From: Myxococcales bacterium UBA1238
GTDB lineage: Bacteria > Myxococcota_A > Bradymonadia > UBA7976 > UBA1532
DNA length: 38,675 bases
Assembly: GCA_002309015.1 (NCBI GenBank)
Contig: DBWM01000018.1
Coordinates: forward strand, 22,947-61,621
Direction of reading: 5' to 3'
Shown one piece after another: positions 16,254 to 23,734 of this stretch. The notes beneath the pieces were generated by a model that saw only the letters and a list, made by a program, of their open reading frames with translations, did not search any database and was not told the DNA's origin. A program made the position numbers and the translations under genes. How positions within the stretch are numbered: position 1 is the stretch's first letter; each line of letters begins with the position of its first letter.

Positions 16254-17755
16254 GGCAGGACCGCGCTCAAAGGCACCGTCAACTTCGTTTCGCCCGCCTG
16301 AATCTGCAGCGAGCCAAAATACGCGTTCCCGTCTTCGGCTGCCCGGGTCAAAGTGACCGCGACCGGCAACTCGCCCTTCGCAGGCAACTCCAGTGCGCCG
16401 TCGTATGCGACCGAAAATGCATCGCTGCTCTCATCGCTGAGCGCGATCGCATCCAGGGTGACCGATTCGCCGCCCACATTTGCAATCTTCACCGTCAATG
16501 TCTTAGACTGCCCCTGCAACGCCTCCCCAAAATCGAGCACAGCCTGATCGACCACCAACACCCCTGACAGCGATGTCGCATCCCGCGTCAAATGGATGTG
16601 GCTGACATTTTGATCAGGAGACGACGCATTTTGCTCGTCCGCATTCTTCGCATTGGAGGTGATGATCAAAACGTCATCCTGGCTTGCGCTCCCCTGCGCC
16701 GGCGTAAGCGTGACCTCGCGCGTAGCCTTAGGCAGCAACGAAAAACTCGTCTGCTGACTGCCCAGGCTGTAAACGCCCTTCTCGAACTTCATCGACAAAA
16801 GGTTCACGGGCAAATCGCCGGGATTAAAGAACGTGACCACCTTGGGGAACAGATCGCCGTTTTCGTTGGGCTTAAAAACCACCACCCGGTCACTGATGTC
16901 AGACTCCGCGCGCACAGAAAGCATGGGGTACGCCGGTCCCGAGGTCACCAGCGTCTTTCCCGCACTCCCGCCGTTGCTCACAAACGACAGCTCCATCACG
17001 TCGTGAAGATCATCCTGAGGCTCATAAATCACCGTCACATATTCTGTTTCGCCTTCTTTCAGGTTCCAGGGCAATTCGTGATCCTTTTGGATGGTAAACT
17101 CACCTTCCCCCACCACCGGTGTGCGATATCTGGTCTTCAGTTCCGAAACCGTAAGCGGCGCCGTGCCTGCATTTTTCACCACCAGCATGCTTCGCCCCGT
17201 CCGATTGGGCTCAGCTGCAATAAACTTGTCGTAAAAAGAAATCGCCGTCTGACTCACGCTCAGCTGAGCTGCAGCCGCCTGCACAGAAAGCTCAATCTTT
17301 TTCACGGGATCGTCGATGGCATTGCTTTCGATCACCAGGTAAGTGGACGCGGGCGCTGTGGAACTCAACGGCCGATACCGCAGGTCAATATCAAAAAACG
17401 CATCCTCACCCAGGGTATAAGGCAGCTGCGGATGCTTGGTGATGATGAATTCGCAGCCATCGGGCAACGGATCGCTTTCCTGAAGCCCCAGCATCGGCAT
17501 GGAACAGGCATCTTTGCCCGAAGCTGCGTCGTAACTGCTTTCAATATAAATGTTTTTAACGATCAGATCGGCGCTGCCGCTTTGCCTCACTTCCACGGTT
17601 TGGTAATCGCTTTGATTTTGAGGCACGCGCTTAAACAGGAGTGCTGTAGACGGCGTAACGTCAATATCAGCCGATGTTTTGGATGAAAAGCCATCCGATC
17701 CGCAAGCGGAGCAGAATAAAACGATCAATCCAGATTCTAAAATCGCGTTTCGCAT
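16250..17755 (-). CDS. Choice-of-anchor D-type repeat lipoprotein
   Basis: The 501-residue protein begins MRNAILESGLIVLFCSAC, a short signal with Cys18 as the likely lipidation site; the lipobox CSAC is less than ideal. The rest is a string of about four immunoglobulin-like beta domains of about 100 residues. They have the phrases typical of choice-of-anchor D/ASH-type modules (ADLIVKNIYIES, KTLTVKIANVGGESVTLDAIAL). Such domains are structural and often on the cell surface. The ATG at 17755 follows GGGG with 7-bp spacing; an upstream in-frame start would precede the signal with unsuitable residues. It is first in the operon with the YkgJ-type and TPR genes. Confidence 0.82.
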   Translation of the reverse strand: MRNAILESGLIVLFCSACGSDGFSSKTSADIDVTPSTALLFKRVPQNQSDYQTVEVRQSGSADLIVKNIYIESSYDAASGKDACSMPMLGLQESDPLPDGCEFIITKHPQLPYTLGEDAFFDIDLRYRPLSSTAPASTYLVIESNAIDDPVKKIELSVQAAAAQLSVSQTAISFYDKFIAAEPNRTGRSMLVVKNAGTAPLTVSELKTRYRTPVVGEGEFTIQKDHELPWNLKEGETEYVTVIYEPQDDLHDVMELSFVSNGGSAGKTLVTSGPAYPMLSVRAESDISDRVVVFKPNENGDLFPKVVTFFNPGDLPVNLLSMKFEKGVYSLGSQQTSFSLLPKATREVTLTPAQGSASQDDVLIITSNAKNADEQNASSPDQNVSHIHLTRDATSLSGVLVVDQAVLDFGEALQGQSKTLTVKIANVGGESVTLDAIALSDESSDAFSVAYDGALELPAKGELPVAVTLTRAAEDGNAYFGSLQIQAGETKLTVPLSAVLP

Positions 17756-17963
17756 CTCAATTCCCCAAAAAAATAGACGGGCAACTTTACACAAAAAGCT
17801 CCTTCAATGATAGCCCGCCACAAAAAAACCCGCGCCCTTTACAGCATCCTCCCTGACATCATTGTCGCGATTCGGCGCTCACCCTCGACCCCCAATCCCG
17901 CCTCAAACTGCAGCGCCATTTTGACTGTATAAAAACGTATTGAATTTCAACAAGTTATAAAAC

Positions 17964-17980
17964 TTGGCACGATGTTTGCA
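17964..17980 (+). promoter_or_regulatory. Sigma-54 (-24/-12) promoter of the sigma-70-like gene
   Basis: TTGGCACGATGTTTGCA fits the sigma-54 consensus TGGCACG-N4-TTGCA at every key base. GG lies at 17966-17967 and GC at 17978-17979, with the required 10 bp between them. Transcription would start near 17990, leaving a leader of about 26 bases with GGAGG before the ATG at 18017. A short inverted repeat TTGAATTTCAA at 17940-17950 lies just upstream. The rest of the 17756-18016 gap holds no gene. Confidence 0.82.
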
Positions 17981-18016
17981 TATTAACCGTGCCGTCAAAC
18001 AGCTTTGGAGGATCCC

Positions 18017-19492
18017 ATGTTGAACACCACTTTGAACTCAAACGCTTCCGCTTCTGCCCGCGATACTTCTGCTTCCTGCGGTTCCATCAGCGAGGTCCAA
18101 ATTTACCTCAACAGCATTGGCCGAGTCCAACTGCTGAACCGCGAAGATGAAATCGTCATCTTCCGTAAAATCTTAAGCGCGCGTTCCCAGGTGTTGTCAG
18201 CCCTCCTGAGCACCGATATCGGCGTTCAGGCGTTCATCGATCTCCCTCACGAGCTCTGTTGCGGCAATCGCACCCTGCGCGACGTCGTCGCCGACACCTC
18301 GCTCACCGATGCGGACGAAGAAAACCCGCTCTCCGGACTGCCCCGATTAGAGCGCCTGGCCAAACAGCTTCAGCGCCTCAACCAAAAGCGCCATCAGGCC
18401 CGCATGAACGATCGCAAAGAACCCAGCATCCTTGAGTTCGTCGACATCGTGCTGCACATGAACCTGCAATGGAGCGTGGTGGAAGACGCCATCCAAATGC
18501 TTTACCAAACGCGCAAGAGCATGAACGACTGGCAATCGCTGATCGATGAATGTGCTTTAATTGCGGGGATTTCGGCCGAAGAGCTCCTGAGCGATCACCC
18601 TGCAGCGCAATGCAGTGCTGAAGCGCTCCACGAATTAAAAGTGACCGCTCACCGCGCAAAGCGCCATATCGTCGAGATCGAAACCTCCGCCGGACATTCC
18701 GCAGCCGAGCTGGATCAAACCATCCGGATGCTTCAGCAGAGCTCACGCGCCTTAAAGCGCGCCCGCAGCGAGATGATCCTGGCAAACCTGCGTTTGGTGG
18801 CCAGCATCGCGCGCCATTATTTAAACCGTGGACTCGATTTTTTGGATTTGGTGCAGGAAGGCAGCGTGGGCCTGATGCGCGCCGTCGAAAAATTTGATTG
18901 CGAACGCGGCTTCAAGTTCAGCACCTACGCCACCTGGTGGATCCGCCAGTCGATCAGCCGGGCCATCTCGGATCAATCCCGCACTATCCGCATGCCCATC
19001 CATGTGGTCGATATGGTGGGCCGCATCGCCCGCACCGCGCACAGCATGGAACAGGAACTGCAGCGCGAAGCCAAACCCGAAGAAATTGCTGAGCGCCTGG
19101 GCCTCTCGGTCGAAAAAATCAATCACGCGATGCGCATCAACCGCTCGCCCATGTCGCTCGAAATGCCCGTTGGCGATGATGACAGCCAACTCTATGATTT
19201 AATTGAAGATACCGCCGCCGAGAACCCCGCTTCGATGACGATTCAGACGCTGACCGATTCGGCCACAAACCGCGTCCTCGATCAGCATTTGACGCCTCGC
19301 GAAGCCGCTGTCATCCGCCTGCGCTTTGGCATCGGTGTTCCGCGCGACCATACCCTTGAAGAAGTGGGCGAAATTTTCTCTCTCACCCGCGAGCGCATTC
19401 GCCAAATCGAAGGCCAGGCCCTCCGCAAGCTGCGCTACAGCTTAAAGGATTCTCAGCTTCGTCAGGATTACGAAGAAAACCTCGCCTGCTAA
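18017..19492 (+). CDS. Sigma-70 family factor (RpoD-like, no region 1.1)
   Basis: The 491-residue sigma factor has region 1.2 at about 24-53 (SEVQIYLNSIGRVQLLNRED), then a long non-conserved insert (about 54-245). Region 2 is at about 250-320 (core-binding and -10 melting, FSTYATWWIRQSISRAI), region 3 at about 325-400 and region 4 at about 424-475 (TLEEVGEIFSLTRERIRQIE, -35 recognition). A non-conserved insert is typical of primary sigma factors in Gram-negatives, yet region 1.1 is absent and the C-terminus lacks the usual RpoD ending. With the sigma-54 promoter upstream, an alternative, group 2-like sigma is more likely than the housekeeping one. The ATG at 18017 has GGAGG 5 bp upstream. Its stop overlaps the convergent neighbour by 4 bp. 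Confidence 0.9.
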   Translation: MLNTTLNSNASASARDTSASCGSISEVQIYLNSIGRVQLLNREDEIVIFRKILSARSQVLSALLSTDIGVQAFIDLPHELCCGNRTLRDVVADTSLTDADEENPLSGLPRLERLAKQLQRLNQKRHQARMNDRKEPSILEFVDIVLHMNLQWSVVEDAIQMLYQTRKSMNDWQSLIDECALIAGISAEELLSDHPAAQCSAEALHELKVTAHRAKRHIVEIETSAGHSAAELDQTIRMLQQSSRALKRARSEMILANLRLVASIARHYLNRGLDFLDLVQEGSVGLMRAVEKFDCERGFKFSTYATWWIRQSISRAISDQSRTIRMPIHVVDMVGRIARTAHSMEQELQREAKPEEIAERLGLSVEKINHAMRINRSPMSLEMPVGDDDSQLYDLIEDTAAENPASMTIQTLTDSATNRVLDQHLTPREAAVIRLRFGIGVPRDHTLEEVGEIFSLTRERIRQIEGQALRKLRYSLKDSQLRQDYEENLAC

Positions 19493-20808
19493 CGCCCGGA
19501 AATCGCTTCTAAAAACGACGCCGCATCCTGATTCTGCGGATCAATCTGCAGCAATTCCGTCCAGGCATTGCGCGCCTTCTCCATCTGTCCCATCCTCGCC
19601 GCTGCAATCCCCAAATTCAGCAAAGCGCCCACATGGTGCGGTTCTCGCTGCAAAAATGCGCTCAACACCGCCAGGGCAGCGCCGTCATCCCCCGAACGCC
19701 CCAGCGCTTTTGCCAGCTCCAGCTGCGCCTCATCGTCTTCCGGATGCGAGTTTAAATAGGCCCTAAAATAAAAAACAGCATCATCCCAATCCTTCATCTG
19801 AACCGCGGAAATCCCCGCTTTTCGCGCAGCCAGCATGGGATTCACTTCAGCCAAATCTGCATATTTTTCAAAGGCTTTCCGCATTTTTTGATGGCTGTAA
19901 TAGCAGTTGGCCACCGCCATTTGCACCCAGGTCATCGATCTCGACAAACCGCTTTGCGGCACTTGGTTCAGCAGCGCGCGCCGACTTCGCAGCGCCTGAG
20001 GCAAACAGCTGGCCCCCTCCTTTTGCATCACCTCCAGCATCTTTTGAGCCTGCTGTGGCAGGATGACCCATGGGCGCCCCGCATAAAACATATTTAAGTT
20101 AACTTCAATCAACGCTTTTTCGAAATTGGTCCATTGGGGTGGCCACAGCGAATCGGCCGCTCGCGCAGGCAAAGGTTCGTAACAATCCAGAACCCCGAGC
20201 ACCCGCGCGATGCTCCAAAGCAGCATGCTCGACTCCGCCCGATGCAGCGATTCGTCGTCGTTCACCTCGTACAAAGGCGTCAGACTGCGCACCACCACAA
20301 AGGGCGACGCGAAATGGCTGTTTTCCAGATCGCTCGTGGTGGCCCGCTGCGGCAACTGGGCCACCGAAAACAGGATCACCAAATCCGCATCCGGCGACCA
20401 GGCACGCTGCTCCAACTCAGACCAAAGCCCCGCCAAAGTCTGGGAACCATCCAAAACCGAGCGATCGTTCTTTCTTCGCCCCCAATCCAAATACGCATTC
20501 TCCACCTGCCCCCAGGAAAGCGAGAGCCCAAACGCCGCATCCAGCTGCTCAGACACCGCCTGCATCCGCCGTGAAATGCGCGTCTGAGCGTTGGGGATCA
20601 GGGCATAAGTCTCATCGGCATAGAGCGCGACTCGAAGGGTTTTCTTAATTTTTTTCGCAGGTTGCGGCTCTTTAGAATCGACGCGCACCTGGGGCGCATC
20701 GGTTTCAATCGCCGGTTGGAGGGACGAACAGGCAAAGCCCAAAAGGGCCAATAAGCAGATCAGGAGTCTCACTTCTTTTAAATAACCGAGTTTTTGCATA
20801 AAAGGCAT
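19489..20808 (-). CDS. TPR lipoprotein with zincin-like N-terminal domain
   Basis: The 439-residue protein has a lipoprotein signal (LLALLGFACSS, Cys27). An N-terminal domain of about 55-240 resembles secreted zinc-metallopeptidase folds: the LRVALYADE strand, the DLVILFSV strand, and ESSMLLWSIARVLGV. In that last segment a metalloprotease would have HExxH before xLG, so the zinc site is lost if the resemblance is real. The C-terminal third (about 300-435) has TPR units ending in the classic AALLNLGIAAARMGQMEKAR. It is probably a periplasmic or outer-membrane scaffold. The start at 20808 is the first ATG; ATG 20799 is also possible. It ends tail-to-tail with the sigma gene, overlapping by 4 bp, and is divergent from the cca gene by 32 bp. 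Confidence 0.8.
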   Translation of the reverse strand: MPFMQKLGYLKEVRLLICLLALLGFACSSLQPAIETDAPQVRVDSKEPQPAKKIKKTLRVALYADETYALIPNAQTRISRRMQAVSEQLDAAFGLSLSWGQVENAYLDWGRRKNDRSVLDGSQTLAGLWSELEQRAWSPDADLVILFSVAQLPQRATTSDLENSHFASPFVVVRSLTPLYEVNDDESLHRAESSMLLWSIARVLGVLDCYEPLPARAADSLWPPQWTNFEKALIEVNLNMFYAGRPWVILPQQAQKMLEVMQKEGASCLPQALRSRRALLNQVPQSGLSRSMTWVQMAVANCYYSHQKMRKAFEKYADLAEVNPMLAARKAGISAVQMKDWDDAVFYFRAYLNSHPEDDEAQLELAKALGRSGDDGAALAVLSAFLQREPHHVGALLNLGIAAARMGQMEKARNAWTELLQIDPQNQDAASFLEAISGR

Positions 20809-20840
20809 GCTCGCAATGAAACAAAACTTTTCAGGTCCAT

Positions 20841-22076
20841 ATGCCCACCCATTTTGAATCAGGCCTCGATGCCCCCTTGCCGAGCCCCGTGCTGACCGCC
20901 ATTAAAACCTTGCAACTTGCCGGATTTGAAGCGTTTTTAGTGGGCGGATGCGTGCGCGACAAGATCCTTGGCCGGCCTTTTCACGATTTTGATGTGACCA
21001 CCAATGCCCATCCGGAACAGGTGATCGCGCTCTTTGAACACACCATCCCAACCGGAATCAAGCACGGCACAGTCACCAGCGTCATCGAAAAAATTCCAAT
21101 AGAAATCACAACTTACAGAATTGACGTAGGATACAGCGACGGACGGCACCCCGATCAGATCCGCTTTACACCGAACATCGTTGAAGATTTAGCGCGCCGC
21201 GATTTTACCATCAACGCCATGGCCTTCGACCCCATCCACGGCCAGCTCATCGATCCCTTCGACGGCCAGGGTGATCTCAAACGCAAAATCGTAAAAACCG
21301 TAGGCAACGCCAACGCCAGATTTGGAGAAGATGGCCTCCGCCCCATGCGCGCCGTCCGATTTGCCGCCGTCCTGGGGTTTGAAATCGAGCAGGAAACGCA
21401 GGATGCCATTCCACAAACGCTTGAAATCTTTCGAAAAATTGCATCCGAACGCATCAGGGTGGAGCTGGTCAAAATCCTTCAGTGCGAACGCGCCGCAAAA
21501 GGCATCGCAGATCTCAAATCCACCGGTTTATTGAGCGTTTTTCTGAATGAAATCGCAAAGTTAAGTGAATCCGAATGGGCGCGCACCCTCGATGAACTCT
21601 CCGCCTGCCCCAAAGGGCTCTGCCCCAGACTCGCGATCCTGCTCAGCGGGCAAAAATCCAACGGAGAGGCGATCTTAAAGCGACTCCATTTTTCAAACAG
21701 CGAGATCCGGCAGACGGTTCACCTGCTTTCTTTGCGAGATGACCATCCGGATGCTCTTAACGATGCATTTTTATTGAGAAAATTTGTTGCAAAGGTGGGA
21801 CGCGAGTCCTGGGCGGATTTTGTGGAATGGAGACTTTGCTCTGAAGAAAAAGCGCTTTGGAAACAAGTCGTTAAACGCGTTGAGGACGAAAAAATCCTTG
21901 AAGGTCCCCTCACGGTTCAGGAGTTGCCGATCGATGGGCAGGCGGTGATGCAGGCGCTCCATTTGCCGCCTTCGCGAAAGATTGGAGAAATCCTCGAAAA
22001 GCTTCTGCACGCCTCATGGCAAAGCCCGAATGCGCTCGATCGCCAGGCATTGCTCGATCGGTTAAAAACGCTCTAA
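20841..22076 (+). CDS. CCA-adding/poly(A) polymerase-family nucleotidyltransferase
   Basis: The 411-residue class II nucleotidyltransferase has FLVGGCVRDKILG (32-44), the catalytic DFD at 49-51, RRDFTINAMAFD (119-130) and EDGLRPMRAVRFA (163-175). These motifs place the enzyme with tRNA CCA-adding enzymes and PcnB. Length and the lack of a basic PcnB-type tail favour tRNA 3'-CCA addition, but A-adding-only activity cannot be excluded. No HD phosphohydrolase motif is seen in the C-terminal helical part. The ATG at 20841 has AGG 5-7 bp upstream. The gene ends 22 bp from the convergent exporter gene; I saw no clear terminator between them. Confidence 0.88.
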   Translation: MPTHFESGLDAPLPSPVLTAIKTLQLAGFEAFLVGGCVRDKILGRPFHDFDVTTNAHPEQVIALFEHTIPTGIKHGTVTSVIEKIPIEITTYRIDVGYSDGRHPDQIRFTPNIVEDLARRDFTINAMAFDPIHGQLIDPFDGQGDLKRKIVKTVGNANARFGEDGLRPMRAVRFAAVLGFEIEQETQDAIPQTLEIFRKIASERIRVELVKILQCERAAKGIADLKSTGLLSVFLNEIAKLSESEWARTLDELSACPKGLCPRLAILLSGQKSNGEAILKRLHFSNSEIRQTVHLLSLRDDHPDALNDAFLLRKFVAKVGRESWADFVEWRLCSEEKALWKQVVKRVEDEKILEGPLTVQELPIDGQAVMQALHLPPSRKIGEILEKLLHASWQSPNALDRQALLDRLKTL

Positions 22077-22098
22077 CCTATTGATTCTGATCAGGATT

Positions 22099-23298
22099 TC
22101 AGGCATCTTCGGCAGGCTTAAACCCGATCTCGATCGCCGCCTGCTCGAGCTGTTCCCGTTCGATCTCGCCGTAAACCTTCACCAGTCCCGAAACGCTGGC
22201 CTTCACCTGGTGAACGCCTTCCATCTGGCTCAAACGCCGCTCGATCTTGCGTACGCAGTTTTCGCAATGCACGCCTTCAAGGTGAATCTCGGTCAAGGGG
22301 CCCGCCGCCTGCTGCTTTTCTTGTTGCCAATGCTGGATTTTGGCGCGAATCGCATCGATCATAAAATAAAGCATCAGGGCGATAAACGCGCAGGTGGCGA
22401 TCATCGCGATCGGATTGCTGTGATCGTGCAAATGCGCGTGACCGCAGTGAACGCCGCCGAAGATCTGCTCAAAAAGCATTGCGCCGCCGAGACTTCCAAC
22501 GACGAGGGTCCCCAGGTAGATGAGCAGAATCTTGAGTCCCAGTCCGCGATAAACGGCACCGATGGTGGCCAGATTGCTTGCAGGACCGGCCATTAAGAAG
22601 ACCAGCGCGGCGCCCGTGGGCATGCCGGCAGCCACCAATGCGGCGGCGATGGGAATGGAGGCGGTCGCGCAGACGTACATGGGCAGTGAGATGACGAGCG
22701 CCACCAACGCAGCACCTAACGTACCGAATTCATTCACTTTTGCAAAAAAGCTCTGGGGTACAAAACATTCAATTGCGGCCGAAAGCAGAACGCCAAACAA
22801 GAGCCAGGGCCAAATCGAGCGCAGGATTTCGAGCGAAAAACTGAGCGCTTCTTTCCATCGGTGCGCGTGCGCCGTTTTCTCGTGCGCAGCCCCGCCTTCA
22901 GAGGCCTCCCGGGGCGTGACCGCATCGGTGATCCATCCCCCCAAAAGCCCGGTGATGAGAGCTGTTATCACCTTAAAGATCGCAAACGGCCAGCCCAGAA
23001 AGCTTGCGCTGACCAGCATCGAATCGACGCCTGTTTGAGGGGTTGAAATGAAGAATCCGACCACAGCGCCGTTGCTTGCGCCATCTTTTTTAAGACCGAG
23101 CCCCGTGGGGATGATCCCGCAGGAACAGAGCGGCAAAGGTACCCCCAGCGCAACCGCTTTGAGCACAGCGTGCCGGCCTCCCAGATGACGGTGAATGAAT
23201 TCTGGCCCCAAAAAGACATGCAACGCGCCCGCAATGGCCGTTCCCAAAAGGAGCCAGGGCGCAAGGCCCTGCAAGATGTTCCAAATGCTTTGCAACAT
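22099..23298 (-). CDS. SO_0444-type Cu/Zn efflux permease with HMA domain
   Basis: The 399-residue inner-membrane permease belongs to the DUF318/ArsP-like fold. Conserved PLCSCGIIPTG (about 56-66) and YVCATASIP in membrane helices form the presumed metal path. A His-rich loop (HCGHAHLHDHS, near 285-300) and a C-terminal heavy-metal-associated domain (about 333-395; GVHCENC with the CxxC pair) would pick up Cu(I). This protein lies directly after csoR (9 bp gap, AAGGA before ATG), so it is very likely copper-regulated efflux. Zinc has also been proposed for the family. Confidence 0.87.
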   Translation of the reverse strand: MLQSIWNILQGLAPWLLLGTAIAGALHVFLGPEFIHRHLGGRHAVLKAVALGVPLPLCSCGIIPTGLGLKKDGASNGAVVGFFISTPQTGVDSMLVSASFLGWPFAIFKVITALITGLLGGWITDAVTPREASEGGAAHEKTAHAHRWKEALSFSLEILRSIWPWLLFGVLLSAAIECFVPQSFFAKVNEFGTLGAALVALVISLPMYVCATASIPIAAALVAAGMPTGAALVFLMAGPASNLATIGAVYRGLGLKILLIYLGTLVVGSLGGAMLFEQIFGGVHCGHAHLHDHSNPIAMIATCAFIALMLYFMIDAIRAKIQHWQQEKQQAAGPLTEIHLEGVHCENCVRKIERRLSQMEGVHQVKASVSGLVKVYGEIEREQLEQAAIEIGFKPAEDA

Positions 23299-23307
23299 GT
23301 GATTTCC

Positions 23308-23592
23308 TTATGATTTTGAGCCCAAGTAGACAGTGAAAATATGGATTAAATCCGCAATCTTACGCGATTGCGCTTCCTCGTCTCCGTTCTTAAAAACTTC
23401 GACCAGGCAATGCTTGATGTGATCGCTGATGAGGCGTTGGCTGACCTGATTGAGCCCACCTCGCACAGCGGCGATCTGCATCAGCAGCGGGACGCAACTC
23501 TCTTTGGATTCAAGCATTTCGATGATGCCGTGAATTTGCCCCTCTGCTCTCCGCAGACGATTGATCAGTTTTTTGCGTTCTTCGTCATCCAT
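23308..23592 (-). CDS. csoR: Copper-sensing repressor CsoR
   Basis: The 94-residue all-helical DUF156 repressor has the Cu(I) ligand set Cys33, His58 and Cys62. The spacings (25 and 4) are the same as in M. tuberculosis CsoR (Cys36, His61, Cys65). This C-H-C fingerprint separates it from formaldehyde-sensing FrmR and nickel-sensing RcnR. The ATG at 23592 has GAGAGAGG 8 bp upstream. An upstream in-frame extension would run through the operator and was rejected. It is co-transcribed with the efflux permease and should be autoregulated through the operator just upstream. Confidence 0.93.
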   Translation of the reverse strand: MDDEERKKLINRLRRAEGQIHGIIEMLESKESCVPLLMQIAAVRGGLNQVSQRLISDHIKHCLVEVFKNGDEEAQSRKIADLIHIFTVYLGSKS

Positions 23593-23613
23593 CTGGAAAC
23601 CTCTCTCCCGCTC

Positions 23614-23641
23614 AATATACCCCCATGGGGTATATATGCAA
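23614..23641 (-). promoter_or_regulatory. csoR promoter overlapped by CsoR operator
   Basis: At 23615-23635 the arms ATATACCCC and GGGGTATAT face each other around CAT, the typical GC-centred CsoR operator. Read on the minus strand, TTGCAT (-35, 23636-23641) and TATATT (-10, 23614-23619) are 16 bp apart, and the operator fills the spacer. Apo-CsoR would block polymerase directly, and Cu(I) would lift the block. Confidence 0.88.
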
Positions 23642-23734
23642 GAGGGCTTCGCACAGAACGGAAAAATTTTTTGAGAAAGAGACCAGAAGAAAGAGAAGAT
23701 GGGGAGAGGCTGATTGATGTTTAAAATCAATCGA

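Noticed and set aside
16592..17686. A 364-codon plus-strand frame opposite the beta-domain lipoprotein gene
   Set aside because: Arg/His-rich without recognisable motif; the minus frame has a signal, lipobox and repeated beta domains.
22077..22098. Terminator between the cca gene and the exporter gene
   Set aside because: Only a short imperfect palindrome around CTGATCAG is seen, with no U-run.
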